From: Streptomyces sp. NBC_01306
Lineage (GTDB): Bacteria > Actinomycetota > Actinomycetes > Streptomycetales > Streptomycetaceae
DNA length: 64,000 nucleotides
Reading direction: 5' to 3'
Assembly (NCBI RefSeq): GCF_026340465.1
Contig: NZ_JAPEPC010000002.1
Coordinates: 434,001-498,000 of the forward strand
Both the position numbers and the translations under genes were made by a program. Below are positions 32,409-41,058 of this stretch, piece after piece. The notes beneath the pieces were generated by a model, which saw only the letters and a program-made list of their open reading frames with translations, did no database searches and was not told where the DNA came from. Position 1 is the first letter of the stretch. Each line of letters begins with the position of its first letter.

Positions 32409-34627
32409 GATCGGGCCTTCTGTTCCGGTTTCTTCGGGGCGGGCTCGGGGTCGCGCGGCAGGCCGAGCAGACGTTCTCCGATGATGTTGAGCTGGACCTC
32501 TGTCGTACCGCCCGCGATCGACATACAGCGGGAGTTGAGGAACCACCAGGTGGGGTCCTGGCGGGGTCCCTCACCGGTGAGGGCGGCGCTGCCCAGCCAG
32601 TCCATGGCGGTCTCCCAGACCTGTTGCAGGTGTTCGACGCCGATCAGCTTGGCGATGCTGGCTTCCGCGCCCGGCTGCTGTCCGGTCACCGAACGCAGGG
32701 TGGTGCGCAGGCCCAGCAGCCCGCCGGACTGCGCGTCGCAGAGGATGCCGCCGAGGGTGGTGAGGCGTTCGTCGTCCATGTCCTGTGGCCCGCTCGCCGT
32801 GATGTCGAGCAGGGCTTCGCCGCCCGAGCCGAGCGAGGAGTCGTGGGAGAGGGCGACCCGTTCGCTGGCCAGGGTGGTGCGGGTCAGCCGCCATCCGTCG
32901 CCGGGTGCGCCGACGAGCATGGCGTCGGGGACGAACACGTCGTCGAGGAACACCTCGTTGAACTCCGCTTCGCCGGTGATCTGGCGCAGCGGGCGGATGT
33001 CGATGCCGGGGGCTGTCATGTCGAGCAGGAAGTACGACAGTCCCTTGTGCTTGGGTGCGTCGGGTTCGGTGCGGGCCAGCAGGATGCCCCAGTGGGCGTC
33101 GTGGGCCATGGAGGTCCACACTTTCTGCCCGGTGATCCGCCAGCCGCCGTCGGTCCTTTCGGCGCGGGTGCTCAGTGCGGCCAGGTCGGACCCGGCGCCG
33201 GGCTCGCTGAACAGCTGGCACCAGGTGATCTCGCCGCGCAGGCTCGGCCCGAGGAACCTCTCCTGCTGTGCGGCGCTGCCGTGTGCCACGAGGGTCGGTA
33301 CCACCCAGGCCCCGATGACCATGTCGACGGGCTTCAGGTCCGCGGCGCGCAGCTCCTCGGCGATGACGAGCTGGGTGACCGCGTCGGCGCCCCTGCCCCA
33401 GGGGGCGGGCAGGTGCGGCGCCGTGTAGCCGCGGTCCGCGAGATAGGTGAGCCGTTCTGACTCCTCCAGGGCGGTGGCGCCGCGGAGTTCGGTGCGGATC
33501 TCCTCGCGTACGGCCGTGGCGCCGGGCGGCAACTGGACGGCGAGCCGGCGGCGTGCGCCGTCCAGGGTGAGCCGGGAGACCCGGCGGCGCCACCGCGCGG
33601 TCGGTCCGAGCGCGATGCGCAGAGTCTGGGCCCGGCGCAGATACAGGTGGGCTTCGTGCTCCCAGGTGAATCCGATGCCGCCGAGTACCTGGATGCAGTC
33701 CTTGGCGGTGGCGAAGCCCGCCTCCACCGCGGTGGCCCCGGCGACGGCGGCGGCCAGCGATGCCTCCCGGGGGTCGTCGACGGCCCCGGGTTCGTTCGCG
33801 CGGGCGGCGTCCCAGGCGCAGGCGCGGGCCTGTTCGGCCTGGGCGAGCATCCGTGCGCAGCGGTGCTTGACGCCCTGGAACTGGCCGATGGGGCGGCCGA
33901 ACTGCTCGCGGACGCGGGCATGTTCGGCGGCTGTGGCGACAGCGCGGTCCGCCATGCCCGAGGCCTCGGCGGCGAAGAGGACCGCGGCCAGGTCGACCGG
34001 CAGCTGCGCGTCGATGCGCAGTACGTCCGCCGCGGGGATCGCCGTACCGCGGGCGCGCACCCGGGAGGAACGGCGCGTCAGGTCGTGGCTGCGGTGGTCA
34101 GTGGTCTCCACCGCGGCGCGGGGCACGACGGCCCAGGCGGTGTCCGCACCGTCCCGGGCCGGGAGGACGAAGACATCGGCGAGGTGTCCGCCGATGACGA
34201 GACCGGACTCGCCGGAGAGCGTGCGGCCACCGTCGCCGGAAGGGGTCAGGGTGAGGGTGCCCGGGTCCAGTCCCACCGCGCCGACGGTGGTCCCGTCGGC
34301 GAGTCCCGGCAGATGCGCCTCGTGCGCCGCCCGGTCCAGGACCGTCGCCGCGAGGGTGGTCGGCAGGAAGGGGCCGGGAGCTGCGGCGCGTCCGAACTCC
34401 TCGGTGGCTACGGCGAGTTCGAGGAGCCCGTAGCCTGCGCCGCCGGATTTCTCGGGCAGGTTCAGGCCCAGCAGGCCCTGGCCGGCGAGCGCCTGCCAGT
34501 AGGGCGGAAGTGTCTCGTCCGCGGCGTCCACGGCCTTCCGGACCGCTTCCTGGGTGATGTGCCGGCCGGTGAAGGCGCGTACGGAGTCCCGCAGGTCGCG
34601 GTGCTCCTCGGTCAGCCCGATGGTCAT
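32405..34627 (-). CDS. fused two-domain acyl-CoA dehydrogenase, ChsE3/FadE34-like
   Basis: 740 residues made of two complete acyl-CoA dehydrogenase units: residues 1 to about 350 (VREQFGRPIGQFQGVKHRCA, QVLGGIGFTWEHEAHLYLRR) and about 370-740 (FSEPGAGSDLAALSTRAERT, QKVWTSMAHDAHWGILLART, SIAGGTTEVQLNIIGERLLG). This fusion is the hallmark of FadE34/ChsE3, which dehydrogenates steroid CoA esters with a 5-carbon side chain, the bile-acid length. The N-terminal unit lacks the clear FAD-binding EPGAGS motif and is probably the structural half. It lies 6 bp after the thiolase gene. Confidence 0.87.
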   Translation of the reverse strand: MTIGLTEEHRDLRDSVRAFTGRHITQEAVRKAVDAADETLPPYWQALAGQGLLGLNLPEKSGGAGYGLLELAVATEEFGRAAAPGPFLPTTLAATVLDRAAHEAHLPGLADGTTVGAVGLDPGTLTLTPSGDGGRTLSGESGLVIGGHLADVFVLPARDGADTAWAVVPRAAVETTDHRSHDLTRRSSRVRARGTAIPAADVLRIDAQLPVDLAAVLFAAEASGMADRAVATAAEHARVREQFGRPIGQFQGVKHRCARMLAQAEQARACAWDAARANEPGAVDDPREASLAAAVAGATAVEAGFATAKDCIQVLGGIGFTWEHEAHLYLRRAQTLRIALGPTARWRRRVSRLTLDGARRRLAVQLPPGATAVREEIRTELRGATALEESERLTYLADRGYTAPHLPAPWGRGADAVTQLVIAEELRAADLKPVDMVIGAWVVPTLVAHGSAAQQERFLGPSLRGEITWCQLFSEPGAGSDLAALSTRAERTDGGWRITGQKVWTSMAHDAHWGILLARTEPDAPKHKGLSYFLLDMTAPGIDIRPLRQITGEAEFNEVFLDDVFVPDAMLVGAPGDGWRLTRTTLASERVALSHDSSLGSGGEALLDITASGPQDMDDERLTTLGGILCDAQSGGLLGLRTTLRSVTGQQPGAEASIAKLIGVEHLQQVWETAMDWLGSAALTGEGPRQDPTWWFLNSRCMSIAGGTTEVQLNIIGERLLGLPRDPEPAPKKPEQKARS

Positions 34628-34633
34628 GGTGGG

Positions 34634-35794
34634 TCAGATCCGTTCGATGATCGTCGCTGTCGCGTGCGCGCCGCCGGCGCACATGGTGATCAGCGCGGTG
34701 GATTTGCCGTCGCGTTCCAGCTCGTACAGCGCCTGGGTGATCAGGCGGGCGCCCGTGGAGCCCACGGCGTGGCCGAGGGCGATCGCGCCGCCGTTGACGT
34801 TCACCTTGTCCATGTCGGCGTTGTGGACCTGGGCCCAGGACAGTACGACCGAGGCGAACGCCTCGTTGATCTCGACGAGGTCGATGTCGTCGAGCGTCAT
34901 TCCGGCCTTGCGCAGCACACGGGCGGTCGCTTCCACGGGGCCGTCCAGGTGGTAGTAGGGATCGGCGCCGACCATGGCGGATGCGACGATCCGGGCCCGC
35001 GGGCGGGCGCCCAGGCGGGTGGCGCTCTCCTGGTTCATCAGCAGGACGGCGGCGGCGCCGTCGCTGATCTGCGAGGAGTTCCCGGCGGTGTGGATGCCGT
35101 CGGCGAGCACCGGCTTGAGTGCGGCGAGCGCTTCAGCAGTGGTCTCCCGCAGCCCCTGGTCGCGGGAGACGGTGGTCCGTTCGACGACCGTGCCGTCCGG
35201 TCCGGTCACCGGTGCCTCGATGTCGATGAGTTGACGGCCGAATCGGCCGTCGGCCCAGGCGCGGGCCGCCTTGCGCTGGGATGCGAGCCCGAGCGCGTCG
35301 GCGTCGGCGCGGGTGATCCCGCGCTTGCGCGCGATCCGCTCGGCGGCCGTGAACTGGTCCGGCATGTCCAGTGACCAGCTGTCAGGTACGGGCGAGCCGG
35401 TCCCCGGTGTCTGTGCCTGCCCGAGGAACACCCGGCTCATCGACTCCACACCGCAGCCGATGCCCACGTCGATCGCGCCCGATGCGATCAGTCCGTGGAT
35501 CAGGTGTACGGCCTGCTGCGACGAGCCGCACGCGCAGTCGATCGAGGTGCACGCGGTGGAGTGCGGCAGACCGCTGTGCAGCCAGGCGGTGCGGGTGATG
35601 TTGTTGGACTGTTCGCCGGCCTGGGTGACGCAGCCCCCGACGACCTGGTCGACGGCGTCCGGGGCGACCTCCGCACGTTCCAGCAGGCCCTTCTGCGTCC
35701 GGCCGAGCAACTCGGCCGGGTGCAGCCCTGACAGGACGCCGCGGCGACGGCCGACCGGCGTGCGGACGGCTTCGACTATGACGGTCTCGGCCAT
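34634..35794 (-). CDS. steroid thiolase, FadA5-like
   Basis: 386 residues with ATGGAGAACC at the start. The thiolase active site is complete: nucleophilic Cys89 in DCACGSSQQAVH, His in NVNGGAIALGHAVGSTGARL and the second Cys in ITMCAGGAHATATI. It would cleave the 3-keto CoA ester produced from the side chain, releasing acetyl- or propionyl-CoA. It heads the operon with chsE3, chsH3 and a thioesterase, and both operator types lie within 110 bp upstream. Confidence 0.88.
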   Translation of the reverse strand: MAETVIVEAVRTPVGRRRGVLSGLHPAELLGRTQKGLLERAEVAPDAVDQVVGGCVTQAGEQSNNITRTAWLHSGLPHSTACTSIDCACGSSQQAVHLIHGLIASGAIDVGIGCGVESMSRVFLGQAQTPGTGSPVPDSWSLDMPDQFTAAERIARKRGITRADADALGLASQRKAARAWADGRFGRQLIDIEAPVTGPDGTVVERTTVSRDQGLRETTAEALAALKPVLADGIHTAGNSSQISDGAAAVLLMNQESATRLGARPRARIVASAMVGADPYYHLDGPVEATARVLRKAGMTLDDIDLVEINEAFASVVLSWAQVHNADMDKVNVNGGAIALGHAVGSTGARLITQALYELERDGKSTALITMCAGGAHATATIIERI

Positions 35795-35850
35795 GGTTCT
35801 CCATTGGTGTGAGGCGGCCTTGAGGGCCGGGGTGGTTGCTGTGCCATCAG

Positions 35851-35870
35851 AAATAGAATTCATTCTGGCA
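35851..35870. promoter_or_regulatory. cluster operator, type I AT-rich palindrome (site B)
   Basis: AAATAGAATTCATTCTGGCA, centred 66 bp upstream of the thiolase start. The core AGAATTCATTCT is identical to that of site D. Confidence 0.72.
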
Positions 35871-35883
35871 ATTGGCAACGGCA

Positions 35884-35900
35884 GTCTCACTGAGTGGGGC
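35884..35900. promoter_or_regulatory. cluster operator, type II palindrome (site 7)
   Basis: GTCTCACTGAGTGGGGC, 14 bp from type I site B, upstream of the thiolase operon. Confidence 0.7.
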
Positions 35901-36000
35901 CGCCGGCCGGGCCCGCGCCACGGCTCCCGCCGCCCCGGCCGGAGCCGCTCGCGTCTCGTCGGCCGCTCGGGTCTGTCGGCCGCTCGGGTCTGTCCGCCGC

Positions 36001-36777
36001 TCAGATCTTGTCCGGGCCGCGGAGCACCGCCTCGGCACCCCCGTCGACGTACAGCACCTGGCCGGTCACATGGGTGTTCTCCACGCTGGTCAGCCACCGC
36101 AGCGCCCGCGCGATCACCTCGGGTCCCGCGTGGCCGCCCAGCGGCATCGGCACCGCCCGGTCGACGATCCTGCGCTGCTCCTCCGTCACCGCGTGGGCGG
36201 CATGCATGGGGGTCAGCACCACACCGGGGCCGACGGCGTTCAGTGGGATCCCGGCGGCGGCCCACTCGTCGGTGACGCTGGTACGGCGCAGCCAGCGGGC
36301 GAGGGCTGCCTTCGACGCGGGGTACAGCGTGCCGCCCTCGCCCGCGGCCGCGACGGCTGCGGCCGCCCTGAGCGCCGCCGTCTCGTCCCCGGCGAGGCAG
36401 GCATCGACGACATCGGGCGCCCCGGATCTGGTCCCGACGATGGAACCGACGAACGCCGCACGGGGCGCATCGGCCCGTGCCAGTGCGGGCCTGAGCCCCT
36501 GGAGCAGTTCGGTGACACCGAAGAAGTTGACCGCGACCGCGGCCGGGACCCGGGCCGAGATGCCGGCACAGGCGATCACAGCGTCCAGGGTCCCTCCAGT
36601 ACGTTCGAGAACGGCGCGCACGGCGTCCTGCCGCCCCTGACGAGTACCGAGGTCCGCGCAGACCTCCGCGTCCTTCAGGTCGATTCCGACGACGTCGTCC
36701 CCCTGCGCCCGCAGCAGTCGGACCAGGGCCTTGCCGATGCCCGATGCGGCACCGCTGACGGCTGTACGGCGTGTCAT
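36001..36777 (-). CDS. 3-alpha-hydroxysteroid dehydrogenase-like SDR
   Basis: 258 residues. The sequence follows the 257-residue 3-alpha-HSD/carbonyl reductase of Comamonas closely: a short AVSGAASGIGKALVRLLRAQ cofactor loop, GIDLKDAEVCADLGTRQGRQ (GIDIRDAEVIADLSTAEGRK in Comamonas, from memory), the VNFFGVTELLQGL helix, the inserted loop after the Ser strand, and TLYPASKAALARW with catalytic Tyr/Lys. It would oxidise 3-alpha-hydroxysteroids (bile acids, androsterone) to 3-ketones so that KstD and KshA can act. It is the last gene of hsaG-hsaF-hsaA-hsaC-SDR, overlapping hsaC (ATGA). Confidence 0.82.
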   Translation of the reverse strand: MTRRTAVSGAASGIGKALVRLLRAQGDDVVGIDLKDAEVCADLGTRQGRQDAVRAVLERTGGTLDAVIACAGISARVPAAVAVNFFGVTELLQGLRPALARADAPRAAFVGSIVGTRSGAPDVVDACLAGDETAALRAAAAVAAAGEGGTLYPASKAALARWLRRTSVTDEWAAAGIPLNAVGPGVVLTPMHAAHAVTEEQRRIVDRAVPMPLGGHAGPEVIARALRWLTSVENTHVTGQVLYVDGGAEAVLRGPDKI

Positions 36778-37718
36778 GGACGGGCTTCCCCCCTGTTGCC
36801 GGCCGGCGTCGAGAACGCCGCGAGCGGTTCCGAGCCCGACCAGTCGTGGCCCCAGTAGCTGTCGGCTGTGATCTCCTCGGCGGTGTAGTCACGCTCGTCG
36901 ACGAGCATCCCGTCGGTGCCGTACTCGACGTCCCAGCCGCCGGGAGCGCGGACGTAGAAGGAGATCATCTTGTCGTTGGTGTGGCGGCCCAGGGTGGAGG
37001 AGAGCGGGAAGCCGAGCCGTCCGACGTTGTCGAGGGCGCGTCCCACCGAGTCCAGGGTGTCCACCTCGACCATGAGGTGGACCAGACCGGGTGCCTCGCC
37101 GTGCGGCGCCGGGCAGAGGGCCAGGCTGTGGTGGCGCTCGTTGACTCCCAGAAAACGCACGCGCCGCGGCGGAGCCTCCGGGGCCTGGCTGCTCATCCGC
37201 ACCGCACCACGCGGCAGGAAGCCGAGCACCTCGGTGTAGAAGGACACGCTCTCGTCCATGCGCGTGGTGGGCAGAACGACGTGTCCCATGCCCTGGCCGC
37301 CGGTGACGAAGCGCTGCCCGAGTCCGGTGAGTACGGGGCTGTGGTCCAGGACGGGACCGAAGAAGACCTCTACGGGGACTCCGGCGGGGTCGTCGAAGGC
37401 GATGGCCTGTTCCACTCCGCGTTCGTCCGCCTCCTCCTGAGTCAGCGTCCTGACCGCCGTGCCGGAGGCCTCGACGGTGCGGGCGACGTCGGCCAGCGCG
37501 AACTGGTCGCGCACCTCCCAGCCGACGGCCTCGGCCCGGTCGCTCTCACCGGGCAGGACGGCCAGCCGCGCACGGCGCTCGTCCATCCGGAGATAGAGGC
37601 CCTTGGGGTCGGGGCCCGATCCCTCGGCGAAACCGAGGGCGTCCACGGTGAGTTCGCGCCAGCGGGTGACGTCCCGGCTCCGTACCCGGAGATAGCCCAG
37701 CCCTCGAATCTGCGTCAT
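36774..37718 (-). CDS. hsaC: 3,4-DHSA extradiol dioxygenase
   Basis: 314 residues from the ATG at 37718 with GGGAGAAG. Two-domain type I extradiol dioxygenase; the C-terminal half has the iron ligands His146 (GMGHVVLPT), His214 (GLVHLMVEV) and Glu265 (WDVEYGTDG), with a catalytic His near 196 (ERHHSLALC). It cleaves the catecholic ring A of 3,4-DHSA in the meta position. Its neighbours hsaA, hsaF and hsaG confirm the assignment. It lies 42 bp downstream of hsaA. Confidence 0.92.
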   Translation of the reverse strand: MTQIRGLGYLRVRSRDVTRWRELTVDALGFAEGSGPDPKGLYLRMDERRARLAVLPGESDRAEAVGWEVRDQFALADVARTVEASGTAVRTLTQEEADERGVEQAIAFDDPAGVPVEVFFGPVLDHSPVLTGLGQRFVTGGQGMGHVVLPTTRMDESVSFYTEVLGFLPRGAVRMSSQAPEAPPRRVRFLGVNERHHSLALCPAPHGEAPGLVHLMVEVDTLDSVGRALDNVGRLGFPLSSTLGRHTNDKMISFYVRAPGGWDVEYGTDGMLVDERDYTAEEITADSYWGHDWSGSEPLAAFSTPAGNRGEARP

Positions 37719-37760
37719 CTTCTCCCTCTCGTCCGTCACGTCCATCACGTCCGTCACGTT

Positions 37761-38945
37761 TCAGATCATCGAGCGCATCGGCCCCTGCGGGGGCTCGACG
37801 CCGATCTGCGTCAGCGCCGCGACATGGAATACCGCCCCGGTCACATGGATGGCATGGGCGAGCCCGGTGTGGGCGTCGCGCCAGAACCGCTGGATCGGGT
37901 TGTCCATCCGCATGGCGTTGCCGCCGGAGCGCGCCACGATCTCGTCGACCGCGCGCACGGCCCGCCAGGCGGCGCGGGTCTGTGTGCGCCGGCCCACGGC
38001 CCGCCGGTCGAAGGTGATGCGCTCGCCCGCCTCGACCATGTCGTGGAGCCGGCTGATGTTGTCCAGCAGTGCCGCGCGCGAGGCGGCGATCTCCGCGGCG
38101 GCCTCGCTCACGGCATACAGCACATACGGGTCGTCCCTGACGGCGGTGCCGGTGATCTGGACGCGGTCGCGCTGGTAGGCCAGGTGGTGGGCGAGCGCGC
38201 CCTCGCAGATACCGATGACGGAGGCGGTGATGCCGAGCGGGAAGGCGGCTGAGAACGGCAGGTGGTACATCGGATTGGTCAGCCCGGTCTCCTTGGCGAG
38301 ACTGCCGTCGACGACCTTCGCGTAGTCGACGACCCGGTGGGCGGGGACGAAGGCGTCCCGTACGACGATGTCCTTGCTGCCCGTCCCGCGCAGGCCGACC
38401 ACGTCCCAGGAGTCGTCGACGATCTCGTAGTCCGCGCGCGGCAGGATCACATGCATCGACTGCGGCGGGGTCAGCCGCTCGCCACTGTGGTCGGCGAGGA
38501 AGGCACCGAGGAAGATCCAGTCGCAGTGGTCGGTGCCGGAGGAGAACTGCCAGCGGCCGTTGAAGACATAGCCGCCGTCGACGGGCCGCAGCAGCCCCAT
38601 CGGTGCGTACGGGGAAGCGATCCATGTGTCGGGGTCCTCGCCCCAGATCTCGTCCTGGACCCGCGGGTCGGCCATGGCCATCTCCCAGGGGTGGACCCCG
38701 ACGACGCCGGCGACCCAGCCGGTCGACCCGTCGCACGCGGCGATCTTCATGACCGTTTCGGCGAACTCCCTTGGGTGCAGCTCCAGTCCGCCGTGTGTCT
38801 TCGGCTGGAGCATCCGGATGGCACCGGTGTCCCGCAGCACCTTGGCCGCCTGGTCGTCCAGCCGGCCGAGCGACTCGTTCACAGGGCCCAGCGTGCGGAT
38901 CTCCTCCGCGCGTTCGACGATGGCGTCGAGTACCGGGTTGGGCAT
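37761..38945 (-). CDS. hsaA: 3-HSA hydroxylase, oxygenase component
   Basis: 394 residues, the same length as mycobacterial HsaA. It is an acyl-CoA-dehydrogenase-fold flavin monooxygenase: DGSTGWVAGVVGVHPWEMAM, WQFSSGTDHCDWIFLGAFLA, SWDVVGLRGTGSKDIVVRDA and a C-terminal NPIQRFWRDAHTGLAHAIHV. It converts 3-HSA to the catechol 3,4-DHSA using FMNH2 from HsaB, whose gene is at 44.9 kb. It lies 8 bp downstream of hsaF and directly upstream of hsaC. Confidence 0.92.
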   Translation of the reverse strand: MPNPVLDAIVERAEEIRTLGPVNESLGRLDDQAAKVLRDTGAIRMLQPKTHGGLELHPREFAETVMKIAACDGSTGWVAGVVGVHPWEMAMADPRVQDEIWGEDPDTWIASPYAPMGLLRPVDGGYVFNGRWQFSSGTDHCDWIFLGAFLADHSGERLTPPQSMHVILPRADYEIVDDSWDVVGLRGTGSKDIVVRDAFVPAHRVVDYAKVVDGSLAKETGLTNPMYHLPFSAAFPLGITASVIGICEGALAHHLAYQRDRVQITGTAVRDDPYVLYAVSEAAAEIAASRAALLDNISRLHDMVEAGERITFDRRAVGRRTQTRAAWRAVRAVDEIVARSGGNAMRMDNPIQRFWRDAHTGLAHAIHVTGAVFHVAALTQIGVEPPQGPMRSMI

Positions 38946-38953
38946 GGCGGTTC

Positions 38954-40018
38954 TCACTTCCCTGCGGGTGTGGGCGTGGTCGGTTCCTTCAGTGCGCCGG
39001 CCCGCCCGGCGAGGCCGACAGCGATCTCGATGAGCTGGTCCTCCTGCCCGCCGACGAGCTTGCGGCGCCCGGCCTCCAGGAGGATGTCGGTGCCGGATAC
39101 GCCGTACTTGGCGGCCTGCCGGCCGGCATGACTGAGGAAACTGGAGTAGACACCGGCGTAGCCCATGGTCAGCGACATCCGGTCGAGCGGGCGGTCGCCG
39201 CCCATGACGGGCAGGACCACGTCCTGCGCCGCGTCGATGATCTTCGGGGTGTCGATACCGGTGCGGATGCCGAGCTTGTCGGTGACGGCGACGAACGCCT
39301 CGACCGGGGTGTTGCCGGCGCCGGCTCCGAAGCGCCGTGTGGAGCCGTCGATCTGCGTGGCCCCGGCGCGCACGGCGCAGAGGGAGTTGGCGACGCCGAG
39401 TCCCAGGTTCTCGTGGCCGTGGAAACCGACTTGGGCATCGGCGCCGAGTTCCCCGGCGAGCGCGGCGACCCGGTCGCCGACCTGTTCCAGCACCAGGGCT
39501 CCGGCGGAGTCCACGACATAGACGCACTGGCAGCCGGCGTCGGCCATGATCCGCGCCTGCCGTGCCAGGGCCTCCGGCGGCCTGCTGTGCGCCATCATCA
39601 GGAAGCCGACGGTCTCCAGGCCCAGCCCCCTGGCCAGACCGAAGTGCTGGACGGCGATGTCGGCCTCGGTGCAGTGGGTGGCGATGCGGCAGATGGCGGC
39701 GCCGTTGTCGGCGGCCTCCCGGATGTCGTCCTGCACGCCGAGCCCCGGAAGCATCAGGAAGGCGATCTTCGCCTGTCGGGCGGTCTTCACCGCTTCCTTG
39801 ATGAGTTCCTGCTCCGGGGTGCGGCTGAAGCCGTAGTTGAACGAGGATCCGCCGAGGCCGTCGCCGTGCGCCACTTCGATGACCGGGACGCCGGCGCCGT
39901 CGAGAGCGGCGACGACGGACCGTACCTCCTCGGTGGTGAACTGGTGCTGCTTGGCGTGCGAACCGTCCCTCAGGGAGGAGTCGGTGACACGGATGTCGAG
40001 ATCGGCACTGAAAGGCAT
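38954..40018 (-). CDS. hsaF: 4-hydroxy-2-oxovalerate (oxohexanoate) aldolase
   Basis: 354 residues of the DmpG/HsaF DRE-TIM metallolyase family: IRVTDSSLRDGSHAKQHQF with Arg17/Asp18 and catalytic His21, GFHGHENLGLGVANSLCAVR with the metal-binding His pair, and a C-terminal communication domain (LLEAGRRKLVGGQEDQLIEI). It splits the HsaE product into pyruvate and an aldehyde that is channelled to HsaG. AAGGAG lies 10 nt before the ATG. hsaG lies 21 bp upstream. Confidence 0.93.
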   Translation of the reverse strand: MPFSADLDIRVTDSSLRDGSHAKQHQFTTEEVRSVVAALDGAGVPVIEVAHGDGLGGSSFNYGFSRTPEQELIKEAVKTARQAKIAFLMLPGLGVQDDIREAADNGAAICRIATHCTEADIAVQHFGLARGLGLETVGFLMMAHSRPPEALARQARIMADAGCQCVYVVDSAGALVLEQVGDRVAALAGELGADAQVGFHGHENLGLGVANSLCAVRAGATQIDGSTRRFGAGAGNTPVEAFVAVTDKLGIRTGIDTPKIIDAAQDVVLPVMGGDRPLDRMSLTMGYAGVYSSFLSHAGRQAAKYGVSGTDILLEAGRRKLVGGQEDQLIEIAVGLAGRAGALKEPTTPTPAGK

Positions 40019-40039
40019 GGCTGGTGGGCTCCTTGAGGG

Positions 40040-40948
40040 TCAGGACGCGGTGCGCCGGGCGATGATCCGCTGGGCGAAGCCCTCACCGACCTTGGTGGCG
40101 GCGGCGGTCATGATGTCGAGGTTCCCGGAGTACGGCGGCAGGAAGTCGCCCGCGCCCTCCACTTCGAGGAAGACCGCGACACGGGCGAGGCCGCCGCTGA
40201 CGGGGTCCGGGTCGTCGAACTGCGGTTCGGCGCGCAGGCGGTAGCCGGGTACGTACGACGCGACCTGCCGGACCGTCTCGTGGACGGACGCGGTGATCGC
40301 CGCGCGGTCGGCCGTTGCGGGGATGGCGCAGAAGACCGTGTCCCGCATCAGCATGGGCGGCTCGGCGGGGTTGAGGATGATGATGGCCTTGCCCCGGGCC
40401 GCGCCGCCGATGGTCTCGATGCCCCGGCTCGTGGTGAGGGTGAACTCGTCGATGTTGGCGCGGGTTCCCGGGCCTGCGGACGGCGAGGCGACACTGGCCA
40501 CGATCTCCGCGTAGGCCACATCGGTGACCCTGGAGACGGCGTGCACCATGGGGATGGTGGCCTGACCCCCGCAGGTGATCAGGCTGACGTTGGGGGCGTC
40601 CAGATGCTCCCCCAGGTTGACGGCGGGCACGACGGCGGGGCCGAGCGCGGCCGGTGTCAGATCGATGGCCTGGATGCCGAGTTCGGCGTAGGCCGGGGCG
40701 TTCGCCTTGTGCACGGAGGCCGAGGTCGCCTCGAAGACGAGGTCGGGCCGGGCACCATCGGCCAGCAGCCGGGCCACTCCCCCGGCGCTCACCGCCAGAC
40801 CTTCCTCAGCCGCCCGCTTGAGGCCCGTGCTCTCCGGATCGATCCCGATCATCCATCCCGGCTCGATCGCCTCGGACCGGAGCAGCTTGTACATCAGATC
40901 GGTTCCGATGTTTCCGGAGCCGACGATCGCGGCGGTCGCCTTGGTCAC
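40040..40948 (-). CDS. hsaG: acylating aldehyde dehydrogenase
   Basis: 302 residues from a GTG with GATGAGG upstream. It has an N-terminal Rossmann motif (AAIVGSGNIGTDLMYKLLRS) and catalytic Cys126 in LITCGGQATIPMV. It forms a complex with HsaF and turns propanal/acetaldehyde into the acyl-CoA. It is the first gene of the five-gene operon hsaG-hsaF-hsaA-hsaC-3-alpha-HSD, with the best type II palindrome 73 bp upstream. Confidence 0.93.
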   Translation of the reverse strand: MTKATAAIVGSGNIGTDLMYKLLRSEAIEPGWMIGIDPESTGLKRAAEEGLAVSAGGVARLLADGARPDLVFEATSASVHKANAPAYAELGIQAIDLTPAALGPAVVPAVNLGEHLDAPNVSLITCGGQATIPMVHAVSRVTDVAYAEIVASVASPSAGPGTRANIDEFTLTTSRGIETIGGAARGKAIIILNPAEPPMLMRDTVFCAIPATADRAAITASVHETVRQVASYVPGYRLRAEPQFDDPDPVSGGLARVAVFLEVEGAGDFLPPYSGNLDIMTAAATKVGEGFAQRIIARRTAS

Positions 40949-41020
40949 AGTTCGAACCTCATCCGAATCGAGGGGACAACTCCCCCAACGTGTCAACGTG
41001 TTGGCCGGCCCGCCGATGGG

Positions 41021-41037
41021 CTCCCGCTGAGCGGGAG
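41021..41037. promoter_or_regulatory. cluster operator, type II palindrome (site 8, perfect)
   Basis: CTCCCGCTGAGCGGGAG, a perfect 8+1+8 palindrome between kshB and hsaG. Confidence 0.82.
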
Positions 41038-41058
41038 GAGCGGCGACGGCCGGTCGTG

